A stretch of 64,000 nt of DNA from CAYQMF01 sp964418595 (GTDB taxonomy: Bacteria > Planctomycetota > UBA1135 > UBA2386). The stretch lies in contig CAYQMF010000002.1 in the NCBI GenBank assembly GCA_964418595.1, forward strand, positions 62,001 to 126,000. The letters run 5' to 3'. Below the pieces are notes generated by a model. It searched no databases, was not told the DNA's origin, and saw nothing but the letters and a program-made list of their open reading frames with translations. The stretch's first letter is position 1. Each line of letters opens with the position of its first letter. Both the position numbers and the translations under genes were made by a program. Positions 1-9,335 of this stretch are shown in pieces.

Positions 1-1302
1 ACGGATGTCGCCCCCGGCGATCAGCGTGCAACCGGCGACGCCGGCCAGTTCGGTCTCCACGAGCCAACTTCCGAGGGTGGGGTCCCACGGCGGCCCCATC
101 GCCGTCTCCAGAAGCAGCTCGCCGTCGATGCGGATGGCGCCCGAGACCAACAGGCGCAGCGGGCCAGGCACGCCGGCGATCGTCAGCCGGACACCCTCGG
201 GGATCTCGAGCGAGGCAAGGCTCACTACGGCCCCCTGTGCGTCGAACCGCGCGGGTGGGCTCCACCGGACCGAGGCGGTGGGGCGCAACGGACCGAGTTC
301 TCCTTCGCCGGCCGCAAGCCGAACCAGCGGCGTGATGCGGTTTCCGTCGCGAACCTCGAAGCCAGGGCGCGCCGGGTCGACCGGTGTGAGGACCGGCTGG
401 TCCGTGGCCGCGACCTCGAACACACGCGCGTGCGAGCCGGGCTGAACGTGGACCTGCAACCGCTGCCCGCCAAAGCGGGCCGCCGATCGGATCGGACGGC
501 CGCGGTAGTCGACCAGGGCGTGCGGGCCTTCCTGGGCGATCAAGAGGTCGACGTTGTCATCGGCCTGCAGCGGCGGATCGGCGCTCAATTGCAGCGAGAC
601 GGTGCTCCCGAAGAACCGATCCGAAGCGTCCGGCACGATGGTGGCGCTGCGCACCGATACGCGCCGCAACGCCTGCGCCACGCCATCCCACGCATGCACG
701 ACGAACGCCGCGGGGGTCACGGACGGTGGCGATGGCGGCAGCGTGAAGTGCAACCGGAGTTCGCCGGTCTCCATCAGCGCGTCGAGCCGACGCGCTGGGT
801 CGAGGGTGAATGGCTCGTCCCCCATGCCCACCGGCAGGAGCGGATGCGCGTAGTCGTCGCGGCCGGAGAGCCCGACGGTCCGGAACGGCCGTCGCACGGC
901 GTGCTCGAGAACCCGCCCGTCTCGGCTCCGCACCGCGTTCGTCTGGGGGTACCCGGCGATCTCCAGCGTGTAGTCCGAGTCCGGTCGCAGCGTCCCGTCG
1001 CTCAGGCTCGGGGTGATCGGAGGACGGGGACGAACGGACAGGGACTGGGAACCGACGTCGATCCCGGCCGGCGCGACAGCATGACCCTGGGAGTCGACAA
1101 CGCGTACGGTGTCCGGGGTCACCGAAAGAGGCTCGATCGGCTTCGAGAAGTAGACGGTGATCTCCTGGTTCAGGATGACTCGTTCGCCGTCGGGCTTGAT
1201 CCGCACCGCGGTGAACCCCATGGCGCCTGACGATCGGCGCTCCTCGCACCCGGCGAAGACGGCCACGGTGACCGCAATGGGGATTCGTAGGTGCCAGGAC
1301 AC
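1..1302 (-). CDS. Ig-like lipoprotein, 3' end beyond left edge
   Basis: An open minus-strand frame runs to the window edge without a stop. I place the start at a GTG (1300-1302), giving MSWHLRIPIAVTVAVFAGC, a short signal peptide with a lipobox cysteine at residue 19; an in-frame ATG at 1380 would add 26 residues. After the cysteine comes a bacterial Ig-like (SbsA/Big_5 type) stretch (ITVYFSKPIEPLSVTPDTV). Near the edge is a beta-rich segment (LRLLVSGAIRIDGELLLE) resembling one in the 5396-8899 protein. It follows the 1429-5364 gene, so it is probably the last gene of a three-lipoprotein operon, anchored in the outer membrane or surface. Function unknown; adhesion or matrix structure is only inference. 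The three-frame competition in this region is settled by the signal peptide and homology to its neighbours. Confidence 0.72.
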   Translation of the reverse strand, partial: MSWHLRIPIAVTVAVFAGCEERRSSGAMGFTAVRIKPDGERVILNQEITVYFSKPIEPLSVTPDTVRVVDSQGHAVAPAGIDVGSQSLSVRPRPPITPSLSDGTLRPDSDYTLEIAGYPQTNAVRSRDGRVLEHAVRRPFRTVGLSGRDDYAHPLLPVGMGDEPFTLDPARRLDALMETGELRLHFTLPPSPPSVTPAAFVVHAWDGVAQALRRVSVRSATIVPDASDRFFGSTVSLQLSADPPLQADDNVDLLIAQEGPHALVDYRGRPIRSAARFGGQRLQVHVQPGSHARVFEVAATDQPVLTPVDPARPGFEVRDGNRITPLVRLAAGEGELGPLRPTASVRWSPPARFDAQGAVVSLASLEIPEGVRLTIAGVPGPLRLLVSGAIRIDGELLLETAMGPPWDPTLGSWLVETELAGVAGCTLIAGGDIR

Positions 1303-1428
1303 GGGCGAGTGGACGGTAACGTCCAGCAGGAGCCGCCGCTCCCTGGCCTTTCTGGCTGGCACTGGCGGCGGCCAGCTCATGAGCCGGAACGCTCTCGCGG
1401 GAGCGCTCCGGCCGCGGCGTGCACCGGC

Positions 1429-4400
1429 TTACTGCGGCGCGCGGACCCGATACACGAGCGCCAGACTCCGGAGGCTGGGGCGCTTCGGCGAGTTCGCGGC
1501 GATGTCGTTCTCCATGATCAACCGGAAGTTCAGGAACTGCGGCAGGAGCCCGTTCAACGGGTTGCGCAGCGTGCTGATCTGCTCGAGGTCGACGTACGGA
1601 GTCATCCCCTCCACGGGCACCCGGGGGTCGCTGCTCGCGCCGGGATTCGCCATCGCGTAGCGGAACGCTTCACACGCATAGAACGGGTTCAGCAGGTTCT
1701 GCCGGTTCATCGAGCGGTTCTCGGTCAGACGGTTCCAGACGCCGGGACGGGTGATCGTCTCCACGCCCCGCACCTCGAGGGCGATCGACGTTCCCACCGG
1801 CTGGCTCTCGAGCGGCGGATCCATGACCGACACGACGTCGACGGCGCGGCGCGTGGACACACCGGAGAAGTCAGGCACGCCGGCCCGGTCGTTGAGGCCC
1901 GTCCAGGGTACCGAGATGCTCGCGGGGTCGAGATCGTGCTGGTTCGGCTTCTGCGTATCGAAGAACCCGAAGGTCACCATGGACACGCGGCGTACGAAGT
2001 CGGCCTGCGCCCAGTACAGGTGGTCGTTGTATCCAGGCACCGTCGTCAAGCCGTAGATGATGTCGGTGGAGCCGGCGTCCAGGATGATCGTCCCGCGCGC
2101 CACGGGCTCACGCACCGGATCGATGAGAACCTGGCTGCCGACGCTGTTCACGGACCCGGCGCTCATCACGGTGAAGCTCGGGTAGTCGAACCCGGCGCAC
2201 GACAGCGCGGGCCCGGCCAGGTTGTACTGGCGCGCCCAGTGTGGCACTGGCGATGCCGGCGGCGGCGGGACCTTGCCCAGGTTGAAGTAACCCCAGTACG
2301 GAGACTGGTGCCCGTTGATACCGACGTAGGCGATGTGCATGCGGTTGACGCCGCGCGCCGCGCCGTTCGCCGGATCGTCCGGCCACAGGTTGAACTCCAT
2401 CAGGAGCGGCAACGCGATCGGATCCATGTCGCGCTGCCGGTCGCCGTTGAAGTCGCCGACGTCAGCGACGTGGATGCCTGACGCGGTGACAAAGGTCTGG
2501 CCGTTGACCACCGGGAACACGTTCTCCTCCCACGGCGATGACACGCTGGTCGTGTTGTCCTTGGGCGGGAACGTACTCTGGGTCGGATCTTGCGCGCCGC
2601 CGAGGCCGGTCGCGATCTGCAACTGGGTGTCCCAGGACGCCAGCCGTTGGTCGCGCCAGGTGAAGGTGCGCGTGAACTTGGGATACGGCGTGTAGGTGTT
2701 CTCGGTCGACGAGCGGAACGCGTCGCCAGGGTTCACCGTGTACGCCTTGTCCTTCACGACCTCGACCATCACCCCGTTGAGCGGGTTGGCGGTGAACGTC
2801 GTGGACAGGCCCGAGAGCAGGCTCGAGCAGTCGACGCGACAGTTCGGCGCGCCTGGGCCGGCCGGGTAGGTGAGGTTCGCACGGAGATCAGGCCGCTTGG
2901 CAGCGTGCCCCATCCGCAGCGTGTAGCGGTCGAACTGATCGAAGAGGACGGCGCGGTTGTTCCACGGCGCCCAGTACATCTGCTCGACGTCGATCATCAT
3001 GGTGTCCGCGTCGTGGTACCCGAGGCCGAAGTCGTCCTCACGGTACGTGACCATCTCGCGCACACCGCGCGGGTTGTGCGGACCACCGATGCCACCGTAG
3101 TCCAGGGGCACTGCCGGAGGTTGGAACGGGTTCGGCGGCGGCGCCGGCGCCGTCGACTGCGTCATGGATGGAGTCGTGTACAGCGGTCCCCAGATGAGGT
3201 GGCTCGGCGGGCGAGGCGGCATGGCCGCCGCGTCGCCTGGGTCGAAACAATCGCCCTTGTCACCGCGCGTGATGCTGGGCAGCGTCCGCGCATCGGCGAT
3301 CTTGCTGAACCGGCTGACGGGCGCACTCCACAGCCGCCCCTCGCGGAGCTCGAACTGCCCGAAGAAGTCCGGCGACCCTGGCTTGGTGCCATCCTCGTCC
3401 GTGGCCTCGAATCGGATGACCCGCTGCCCGACCAGGTTCTCCGGCGAGGCGGGGTCGAGCGTATAGCCGATGGAGAAGCTCTGGCGCTGCTCGGTCCCGA
3501 CGCGGCGGTCGAAGATGTCGAGGCCGTTGCCGGAGAGATCACGTGGGCTGAGCGCATCGCCCATCACGTGCAGCCAGTACTGCTCGGTCTGACTCGCGAC
3601 GTGGTTGTGGCCCATCGGCAGGTTCAGCCGCAGCGTGGTACCGTCCTGGCTCACGTCCTCGAGGTTGGTAGCGATCATCGACAGCCCTGCAACCTTGGGC
3701 TCGCGCAGCATGGTGGTCAGCGCGGCATCGGGGAGATAGCGGTTGCCGATCAGCACGTTGCCCGACCGGTCGACCGTGCTCATGTCCAGCGGCTCGCTGA
3801 ACTTCACGGCGACGGAAGCGATCGGGTTGATGCGCGTTCCGGGCGCGATCGGCAGCCGGGTCTGTGGATCGATGCGCGGCGTCGCCGGCTCGAACTGCAC
3901 GAACTCGTACCGACGCGTCGAGTCCGACACGGCGAAGGAGCCGTTCGTGTAGGGCAGGTTCTCGTAGTAGTGCACGCGAACCGAGCAGTCCGCGCCGAGC
4001 GGGAGCGAACTCGCCTGGAACGCGGCGATCGCGCCGGATGCCCCGACCACCTGCAGGTGCGTGACCCTCACGCGAACCGTGTCCGCGTTGCCGCCGTCGG
4101 TGCCGTCCGCGGCCTTGCCGAGGTTGGGGTTGTTGGCGAGCGTGCCGCTGTTCGACACGTCCATGTTCATCAGGATCTCGGCGCGGATGCGGACCGGACC
4201 TGCCGCCGTCTGGACCGTCTGCGACAGGAAATCACCGGAGCGCAGGCGCGCGACGGTCGGAACTTCGCCGGGTCCGAGCGGCAGACCCTCCGTGACGCCC
4301 AGCGGGCCATCCACGAAAGGCACGCGGCCGCGGAGGGCGACCTTCGCCCCGCGCTTGTTCAGCGTGACCTCGCGGTTCGCCACGTCGATGCTCTGGATGC

Positions 4401-5364
4401 CCATCGGCACGTCCGCCACGATGGAGGGAGGATCGATGTCGAGCAGCGAACCCACCCGACCGTCCTGGGCGTTCCCGGTCCGGAAGTCCCGGATGACCGA
4501 GGGCAGGCCGGTGCGATCCCGGCCATTGAGTTGCGGCACGGAGTCGGCCTTGACCCCGAGGCTCTCGCCGCTGATCTGCACCGGAATGGCGACGCGGATG
4601 TTCGCCACCACGTTGGTCGCGCTGATGGGCAGGCCGGAGCTCGGGCGCACGCCGGAAGCCTCGCCGCCGATGATCGTGGGATCGACGACGATCGAGTCGC
4701 CCTGCACCACGACGCGGTACGGCAGTGCCCGGAAGGCCTGCTGTGGGCTCACGGTCGCCGGGTCGTCGACGATCTCGAGGACCTGCAAGGCGGTCGGATT
4801 CGCGGCGAAGAAGCTGCGGTCGACCGACAGCGTGCGTGTGAACTTGAGTTTCATCGCGGCATTGCGCGGAACCACGGGAATCGGCTGAGCCGTGGTGTTC
4901 TGACCGCTGAACGCCGCCGCGACCGGCACGAGACTGCCGGTCGCCCGGCTCAGTGCCGCGTCGAAGCGTGCCTTCTCGTCCGCGTTCTGGTCGTCCCACA
5001 GGATGACGAGTTCCTCGTGCCCGACGTTGACGTCGAAGGCGCGGAACAGGAAGTCCGCATTCGGGTTCTCTTCGCCCAGCGCGTCGAACAACGACTGGGA
5101 CTCGACCCGCGGGTCGATCACGACATCCGTCGCAACCCGCACGGGCACGCGATTGGTCACATCACGTCGCTGGCCGTTGCGTGCGTCGACGCGTCGGTAC
5201 GCGTAGAGGTCGACCAGGCGCCCGAACTCGACCGACGAGAGCCGAAGTTCCGAAGAGGTCCCGCCGGGCCCATCGTTCCGGGTACGGCCATCGCAGGCCG
5301 CGACCAGCGCGGCGGCGGCAAAGCAGCCCAACAGCGTTCGCGTTGGTTTACGCATAGGATTCAT
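1429..5364 (-). CDS. large Ig-like domain lipoprotein (1311 aa)
   Basis: A 1311-residue secreted protein. The chosen ATG (MNPMRKPTRTLLG) has GGAAAG seven nt upstream; an ATG five codons earlier (5379) and one three codons later are possible. The signal peptide ends in a lipobox-like ALVAAC with Cys24. An Ig-like Big_5-type segment is recognisable mid-protein (INPIASVAVKFSEPLDMSTV). A calcium-loop-like stretch follows towards the C-terminus (DFNGDRQRDMDP). The C-terminus (KRPSLRSLALVYRV) resembles that of the upstream lipoprotein (PRPALRELALPFQF). The gap to that gene is about 30 nt, so they are probably co-transcribed. No catalytic motif seen. Likely a cell-surface structural or carbohydrate-binding protein; function not known. 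Confidence 0.8.
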   Translation of the reverse strand: MNPMRKPTRTLLGCFAAAALVAACDGRTRNDGPGGTSSELRLSSVEFGRLVDLYAYRRVDARNGQRRDVTNRVPVRVATDVVIDPRVESQSLFDALGEENPNADFLFRAFDVNVGHEELVILWDDQNADEKARFDAALSRATGSLVPVAAAFSGQNTTAQPIPVVPRNAAMKLKFTRTLSVDRSFFAANPTALQVLEIVDDPATVSPQQAFRALPYRVVVQGDSIVVDPTIIGGEASGVRPSSGLPISATNVVANIRVAIPVQISGESLGVKADSVPQLNGRDRTGLPSVIRDFRTGNAQDGRVGSLLDIDPPSIVADVPMGIQSIDVANREVTLNKRGAKVALRGRVPFVDGPLGVTEGLPLGPGEVPTVARLRSGDFLSQTVQTAAGPVRIRAEILMNMDVSNSGTLANNPNLGKAADGTDGGNADTVRVRVTHLQVVGASGAIAAFQASSLPLGADCSVRVHYYENLPYTNGSFAVSDSTRRYEFVQFEPATPRIDPQTRLPIAPGTRINPIASVAVKFSEPLDMSTVDRSGNVLIGNRYLPDAALTTMLREPKVAGLSMIATNLEDVSQDGTTLRLNLPMGHNHVASQTEQYWLHVMGDALSPRDLSGNGLDIFDRRVGTEQRQSFSIGYTLDPASPENLVGQRVIRFEATDEDGTKPGSPDFFGQFELREGRLWSAPVSRFSKIADARTLPSITRGDKGDCFDPGDAAAMPPRPPSHLIWGPLYTTPSMTQSTAPAPPPNPFQPPAVPLDYGGIGGPHNPRGVREMVTYREDDFGLGYHDADTMMIDVEQMYWAPWNNRAVLFDQFDRYTLRMGHAAKRPDLRANLTYPAGPGAPNCRVDCSSLLSGLSTTFTANPLNGVMVEVVKDKAYTVNPGDAFRSSTENTYTPYPKFTRTFTWRDQRLASWDTQLQIATGLGGAQDPTQSTFPPKDNTTSVSSPWEENVFPVVNGQTFVTASGIHVADVGDFNGDRQRDMDPIALPLLMEFNLWPDDPANGAARGVNRMHIAYVGINGHQSPYWGYFNLGKVPPPPASPVPHWARQYNLAGPALSCAGFDYPSFTVMSAGSVNSVGSQVLIDPVREPVARGTIILDAGSTDIIYGLTTVPGYNDHLYWAQADFVRRVSMVTFGFFDTQKPNQHDLDPASISVPWTGLNDRAGVPDFSGVSTRRAVDVVSVMDPPLESQPVGTSIALEVRGVETITRPGVWNRLTENRSMNRQNLLNPFYACEAFRYAMANPGASSDPRVPVEGMTPYVDLEQISTLRNPLNGLLPQFLNFRLIMENDIAANSPKRPSLRSLALVYRVRAPQ

Positions 5365-5395
5365 CACGCGTCTTTCCATGAGTGTGGGTCCGGGA

Positions 5396-8300
5396 TCAGA
5401 ACTGGAACGGCAACGCCAGTTCGCGGAGCGCCGGGCGTGGGGTGGATGGGGTCAGGGTGCGGGTGGTGTCGATGTTCCCCGTCGAGTTGTCTTCGGTGAA
5501 CAGCATGTTGAAGACCACGTCGTACTGCACATAGCGGTAGCGACCGTCGCGGATCTGGCGCAGCAGCTCCGGGCGATCCAGGCTCAGGCCGTACTCGAAG
5601 CCGGTCGCGGGGTAACGCGTCGCCGGGTCACGCGGGTCGCGGTAGAACGCGAAGCCGATCTGGGTGTTGCCACGAGGCACACGCCGACCGTTCCGCGAGA
5701 TGGTGGGCCCGAGTCCGGGCACGCCATCGGTCTCGACCTGGAAGAACTTGGCGGCGAGCCGGATCGTGCTCACGGTCGCGGCAGGCAGTGCCCCGGCCCG
5801 CGCGTCGAGATGGATGTTGCGGTCGTCGTGACCCAGCACCCGGTACTCGGCGACCTGCGTCGTGCCGCTCAGCAGCTGCGCCATGTAGCCCGTGTAGCGC
5901 CCAGGGATCTGCCCCAGCAACGCCGACGCTTGGGCCAACGTCACGCGGAAGGACGGCCGCCCGTTGAAGGTCGCCGCGGTGTCGATCTGCGCGACCGGCG
6001 ACTCGCTGCCCGCTACCGCAGGGAAAGTCGCGACGCCGTTGTCGTCGTACGCGACGTAGCCCTTGGTCGGACTCGCATCATCGGACGAGGTCCCGGCGAA
6101 CAGATAGGTCGGACCGCGCATCAGGTTCGTGAACGGGTCACCACCCTGGTTGCCCCGCTCCGTGATCGCGCGCACGCCCTGGGGCACGTTCGTGGGCTCG
6201 CGGTCCACGCGGCCCATGTCGATCAGGCGCGAGCGCACACGGGTCTTCGGGCCGTACGGCAACGGCAACAGGATCGGCGGAGGCTTGATGTCCCCCATCC
6301 CGAACCCGTTGTTCGGAACGTTGATCACCACGCCACGATCGTTGATGCGGGCACCCGCGTCATCGCGGTAGCCGCGCCAACCGAGGTAGCGCACCTTGTC
6401 GGCGACCGGCGCGGGGTTGCCCGCGTCCAGATCCCCGTTCGTGTTGTAGAAGTAGATGTTGTCGTCGAAGAACGAGCCCGTGCTGTCGGCATCGTTGGAT
6501 GAAGGCGTGAGCAGTTGGACGACGCCGTTACCGCCGAAGCCGCCGACCGGCTGGTCGCCGATGTCGTTGTGCCACGAACCCGGCGTCTCCGGCCGGTCCG
6601 CGGTCTGGTAGGCCGTCGGGTACTTGCCGCGGATGGGCATCAACGCGTACGGGGTCCGCAGGCCGACGTTGCCGTCGGCGGTGATCGCGAAGCTGTAGGC
6701 GCCGTTGCTGCGCTGGGAGACGCTGGCACCGCCGTAGGTTTCGCCGTGCTTCACCACGTCGATGCGCGGCGCCATGATGATGACCGTGCCACCGGAGCCG
6801 GCGCCGCCACCGCCGCCCGCCGGCGAACTCGTGCTCGCGCCGGACGCACCGTTGGGCGCGCCACCGCCGCCTGCGCCACCGTTGGCGCTGATCGAACCCG
6901 CGGCGCGAATCCGCACCTTGCCAAGGCACTTGATGATCAGGATGCCGGCGCCACCGCCACCGCCACCGCCCTTGGCGTCGGTGCGCCACTGGCTGACGCT
7001 GCTGCAGTCGGTTGCACCGTCACCGCCACCACCGCCGCCGGAACCGCCACGCGCGGCGGCCAGTTCGCCCGAGGTCCGGAAGCCAGGCACGCCGTTCGTG
7101 AACCGCAGAGAGGTGCCGACGAAGTTGTTGTTCTCGTCGGGATCGACGAAGCCGATCGGCCCCGCCGCACCGGGGATGACGCCGGGCTGGTTCGCGTTCT
7201 TGTTCTGACAGCCGACGCGACCGTCGCCGCCGCGCATGGCGACATCGGGCGGGTTGACCGCCAGGAACCGCGTGTAGAAGTCGGGGTCGCCCTTGCTGGC
7301 GTACGAGCCGCCGCCACCACCGCTGCCGATGCGACAGATGTTGCCCGTGGTGCCCTGGCAGGAGTGACGGCCGCCTTCCCCACCGCCGCCGACCGTGTTC
7401 CCCGGACCGAAGCCGGACTCGGCGACCTCTGTCCTTCCGGTCGTGTTGACGCTGCCGCGTCCGCCATTGCCACCGTTGCACTGACCCACGCCACCCGCCG
7501 CGGGCGCGTCCGCGTTGGTGGTCCGCACGACCTCGCCGTCGCCGCCGTTCACGGTCAGCGAGCCCTCGACATCGAGGTTGCCGGTGATCAACCAGACCAT
7601 CGGCTTCGTGCCTTCGCCGATGACCTGGTAGCCCGCCGGGATCGTGACGTTCTTGAACTCGAAGACGCCGCCCGCGACGTTGACGACGCGCCCGGAGCGC
7701 ATCCGGACCTGGGTGTAGTCCGTGTTGAGGACCGTGCGCAGGTCGGCGGGATCGAAGTCGAGACTCGTGTCGGACCCTTCGAACGCCAGGCTGGCGCGGA
7801 CATAGCCTTCGCTCACGTCCGCGAAGGGCTCGGTGAACGGGGCCGTGAAGTCGACCTCACCAGCCGCCGTGAAGCGTTCGACGAGAGCATCGAACTGGGG
7901 CTCGTGACGCGGCTGCACGCGGAACGAGCCGAACAACGTCGAGTAGGCCTGGTCGGCGACGTTGGACTCGCCCGACATGTCCTCCATCGAGTTCGTGACG
8001 ATGACGCGGACGAGGGCGTTGTTCGGCAGCGAGCCGCGCGGACGCAACACCACCATCGCCCCGTCGAGCGAGTTGGACTCGAGGTCGACGTCGGCCGGGA
8101 TCCACGTCTCTGCACCGCCGACGGACGGATCGTCGTATTCCAGATAGACCCGCCCGCGCTTGGCCTTGTCGCGAAGCACCGGGTTGAGCTCGATGCCGCT
8201 CGGGACGTTCACGCGCTGCGGGTTGAGCGGCTGGTCGAAACCGAGGCGCACCTCGAGCGCCGAGTTGTTCACGAAGCTGGGGTCGACGATCAGCTCGCGC

Positions 8301-8899
8301 GTCACCGGATCGACCGTCGATGGCCGCACCTCGAAGCTGGTCCGGCGCGGGCCACCGAGCTTCGTGTTCCGGAACAGCTCCGCGGGCGAGCTGCCGTCCA
8401 CCGTCGAGAAGTTGAACGAAACAGGGACGGTGAGCGACCGGCCGGTCGTGTCGCGCAGGACCGCGCCGTTGCGCGGATCGCCACCCACCAACTGCACGAG
8501 GTAGCGCCGGCCGGGCTTGAACCCGCCGTTCGTGAACAGATCGTCCGAGGGCAACAGCGGCACGAACTCGAGCCGGCGACCGACCTGCGCATCACCAGGA
8601 GTCCGCGTCACGCGGAAGACGCCGCGCGGTTGCTCCCCGAGGGGGCGCCCGGTCAGGTCGAAGACGGAGAACGAAATCGCGTTGAGGTCCGCGGTCGACG
8701 GCTCGACGGCGGTGCTGAAGTCGAACTGGATCGAGTCGTTCAGGAACAGCTTCGCGTTGTCAGGCGGTGTCACGCGCAGCAGCACGAAGTCGCCGCCAGT
8801 CCCGCTCAGGCCCGCCGGGGACGAACCCCCGCCACAGCCGACCAGGGACAGGGCGAGCGCGGCCACGGCGAGAGCAATCCGGTTCGTCTTCGGGTTCAT
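5396..8899 (-). CDS. large glycine-rich Ig-like lipoprotein (1167 aa)
   Basis: The open frame begins at 9166 but the real start is the ATG at 8899: MNPKTNRIALAVAALALSLV followed by GC gives a clean lipoprotein signal with Cys22. Residues about 40-150 form an Ig-like Big_5 domain (VTPPDNAKLFLNDSIQFDFS). A beta-rich segment (MVWLITGNLDVEGSLTVNGG) is followed by a long glycine-rich region with blocks such as GGSGGGGGGDG and AGILIIKCLGKVRIRAAGS, repetitive enough to suggest a beta-solenoid. The C-terminus shares a motif with the downstream lipoprotein. First gene of the three-lipoprotein run. A tandem 16-bp duplication lies directly upstream of the start codon. Probably surface exposed; function unknown. 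Confidence 0.82.
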   Translation of the reverse strand: MNPKTNRIALAVAALALSLVGCGGGSSPAGLSGTGGDFVLLRVTPPDNAKLFLNDSIQFDFSTAVEPSTADLNAISFSVFDLTGRPLGEQPRGVFRVTRTPGDAQVGRRLEFVPLLPSDDLFTNGGFKPGRRYLVQLVGGDPRNGAVLRDTTGRSLTVPVSFNFSTVDGSSPAELFRNTKLGGPRRTSFEVRPSTVDPVTRELIVDPSFVNNSALEVRLGFDQPLNPQRVNVPSGIELNPVLRDKAKRGRVYLEYDDPSVGGAETWIPADVDLESNSLDGAMVVLRPRGSLPNNALVRVIVTNSMEDMSGESNVADQAYSTLFGSFRVQPRHEPQFDALVERFTAAGEVDFTAPFTEPFADVSEGYVRASLAFEGSDTSLDFDPADLRTVLNTDYTQVRMRSGRVVNVAGGVFEFKNVTIPAGYQVIGEGTKPMVWLITGNLDVEGSLTVNGGDGEVVRTTNADAPAAGGVGQCNGGNGGRGSVNTTGRTEVAESGFGPGNTVGGGGEGGRHSCQGTTGNICRIGSGGGGGSYASKGDPDFYTRFLAVNPPDVAMRGGDGRVGCQNKNANQPGVIPGAAGPIGFVDPDENNNFVGTSLRFTNGVPGFRTSGELAAARGGSGGGGGGDGATDCSSVSQWRTDAKGGGGGGGAGILIIKCLGKVRIRAAGSISANGGAGGGGAPNGASGASTSSPAGGGGGAGSGGTVIIMAPRIDVVKHGETYGGASVSQRSNGAYSFAITADGNVGLRTPYALMPIRGKYPTAYQTADRPETPGSWHNDIGDQPVGGFGGNGVVQLLTPSSNDADSTGSFFDDNIYFYNTNGDLDAGNPAPVADKVRYLGWRGYRDDAGARINDRGVVINVPNNGFGMGDIKPPPILLPLPYGPKTRVRSRLIDMGRVDREPTNVPQGVRAITERGNQGGDPFTNLMRGPTYLFAGTSSDDASPTKGYVAYDDNGVATFPAVAGSESPVAQIDTAATFNGRPSFRVTLAQASALLGQIPGRYTGYMAQLLSGTTQVAEYRVLGHDDRNIHLDARAGALPAATVSTIRLAAKFFQVETDGVPGLGPTISRNGRRVPRGNTQIGFAFYRDPRDPATRYPATGFEYGLSLDRPELLRQIRDGRYRYVQYDVVFNMLFTEDNSTGNIDTTRTLTPSTPRPALRELALPFQF

Positions 8900-8900
8900 C

Positions 8901-8932
8901 GTCGGAAAGCAGGGTCGTCGGAAAGCAGGGTG
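8901..8932. repeat. tandem 16-bp duplication upstream of lipoprotein start
   Basis: The unit gtcggaaagcagggtc occurs at 8901-8916 and again at 8917-8932 with only the last base changed. It abuts the start codon of the 5396-8899 lipoprotein, so it forms the immediate 5' leader. On the coding strand each copy reads CCCTGCTTTCCGAC, and no strong Shine-Dalgarno sequence is present. Confidence 0.9.
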
Positions 8933-9335
8933 ACGCTGGGCACGGACCCGCGCGGTCAGCTCCGCCTCGGAGCTTGGGGCACGCGTCGGCCGGGCCAAAC
9001 GCCAGGGTTGGAAGTCAGCTTGGGGTCGCGAGATAGGCCCCACCGGAGGCTTCTTTCGTCGCACCAGGGGGGAGAGCTTGCTCAGAAGTCTACCGTCCTC
9101 CCGAACACGGTCATCGGCGAAGTTCGGAAGGCACGGCGTTGCGGTCGACCCGGCGGGGGCAACCACGGGTCAGGGCGCTTTCTTCAAGTCGCGTGCCGCG
9201 CCGAGACCGCACGCGACCCAGTCGTAACCGCCTTTCCTAGCTAAGGATACGGCGAGAGATGGGCAGCGGGTCGCGCACCGGACGCACTTGCCCGTGCGAT
9301 CCCGCACGCCGCGAAGCGCGGCGACGCGCGGGTCG
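8933..9335. other. intergenic region between pyrB and the lipoprotein operon
   Basis: About 400 nt with no convincing gene on either strand. Towards pyrB it holds a hairpin (9307-9323, listed separately). A weak minus-strand sigma-70-like pair (ATGACC at 9109-9114, TAGACT at 9087-9092, 16-bp spacing) could drive the lipoprotein operon, but the match is poor. Nothing else recognised. Confidence 0.5.
9307..9323 (-). terminator. GC hairpin after pyrB
   Basis: Perfect 7-bp stem (cgccgcg / cgcggcg) with a 3-nt loop, starting 12 nt past the pyrB stop. There is no downstream U-tract on the minus strand, so intrinsic termination is uncertain; it could be an mRNA 3'-end stabiliser. Confidence 0.45.

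Noticed and set aside
430..1249. Competing frames on both strands in the first 1.3 kb
   Set aside because: The minus-strand frame from 1302 has a signal peptide, lipobox and Ig-like sequence and runs off the edge; the others are shadows of it.
2590..5499. A 969-codon plus-strand frame
   Set aside because: Antisense to the 1429-5364 lipoprotein, which has a signal peptide and Ig-like domain; the plus frame has no protein-like features.
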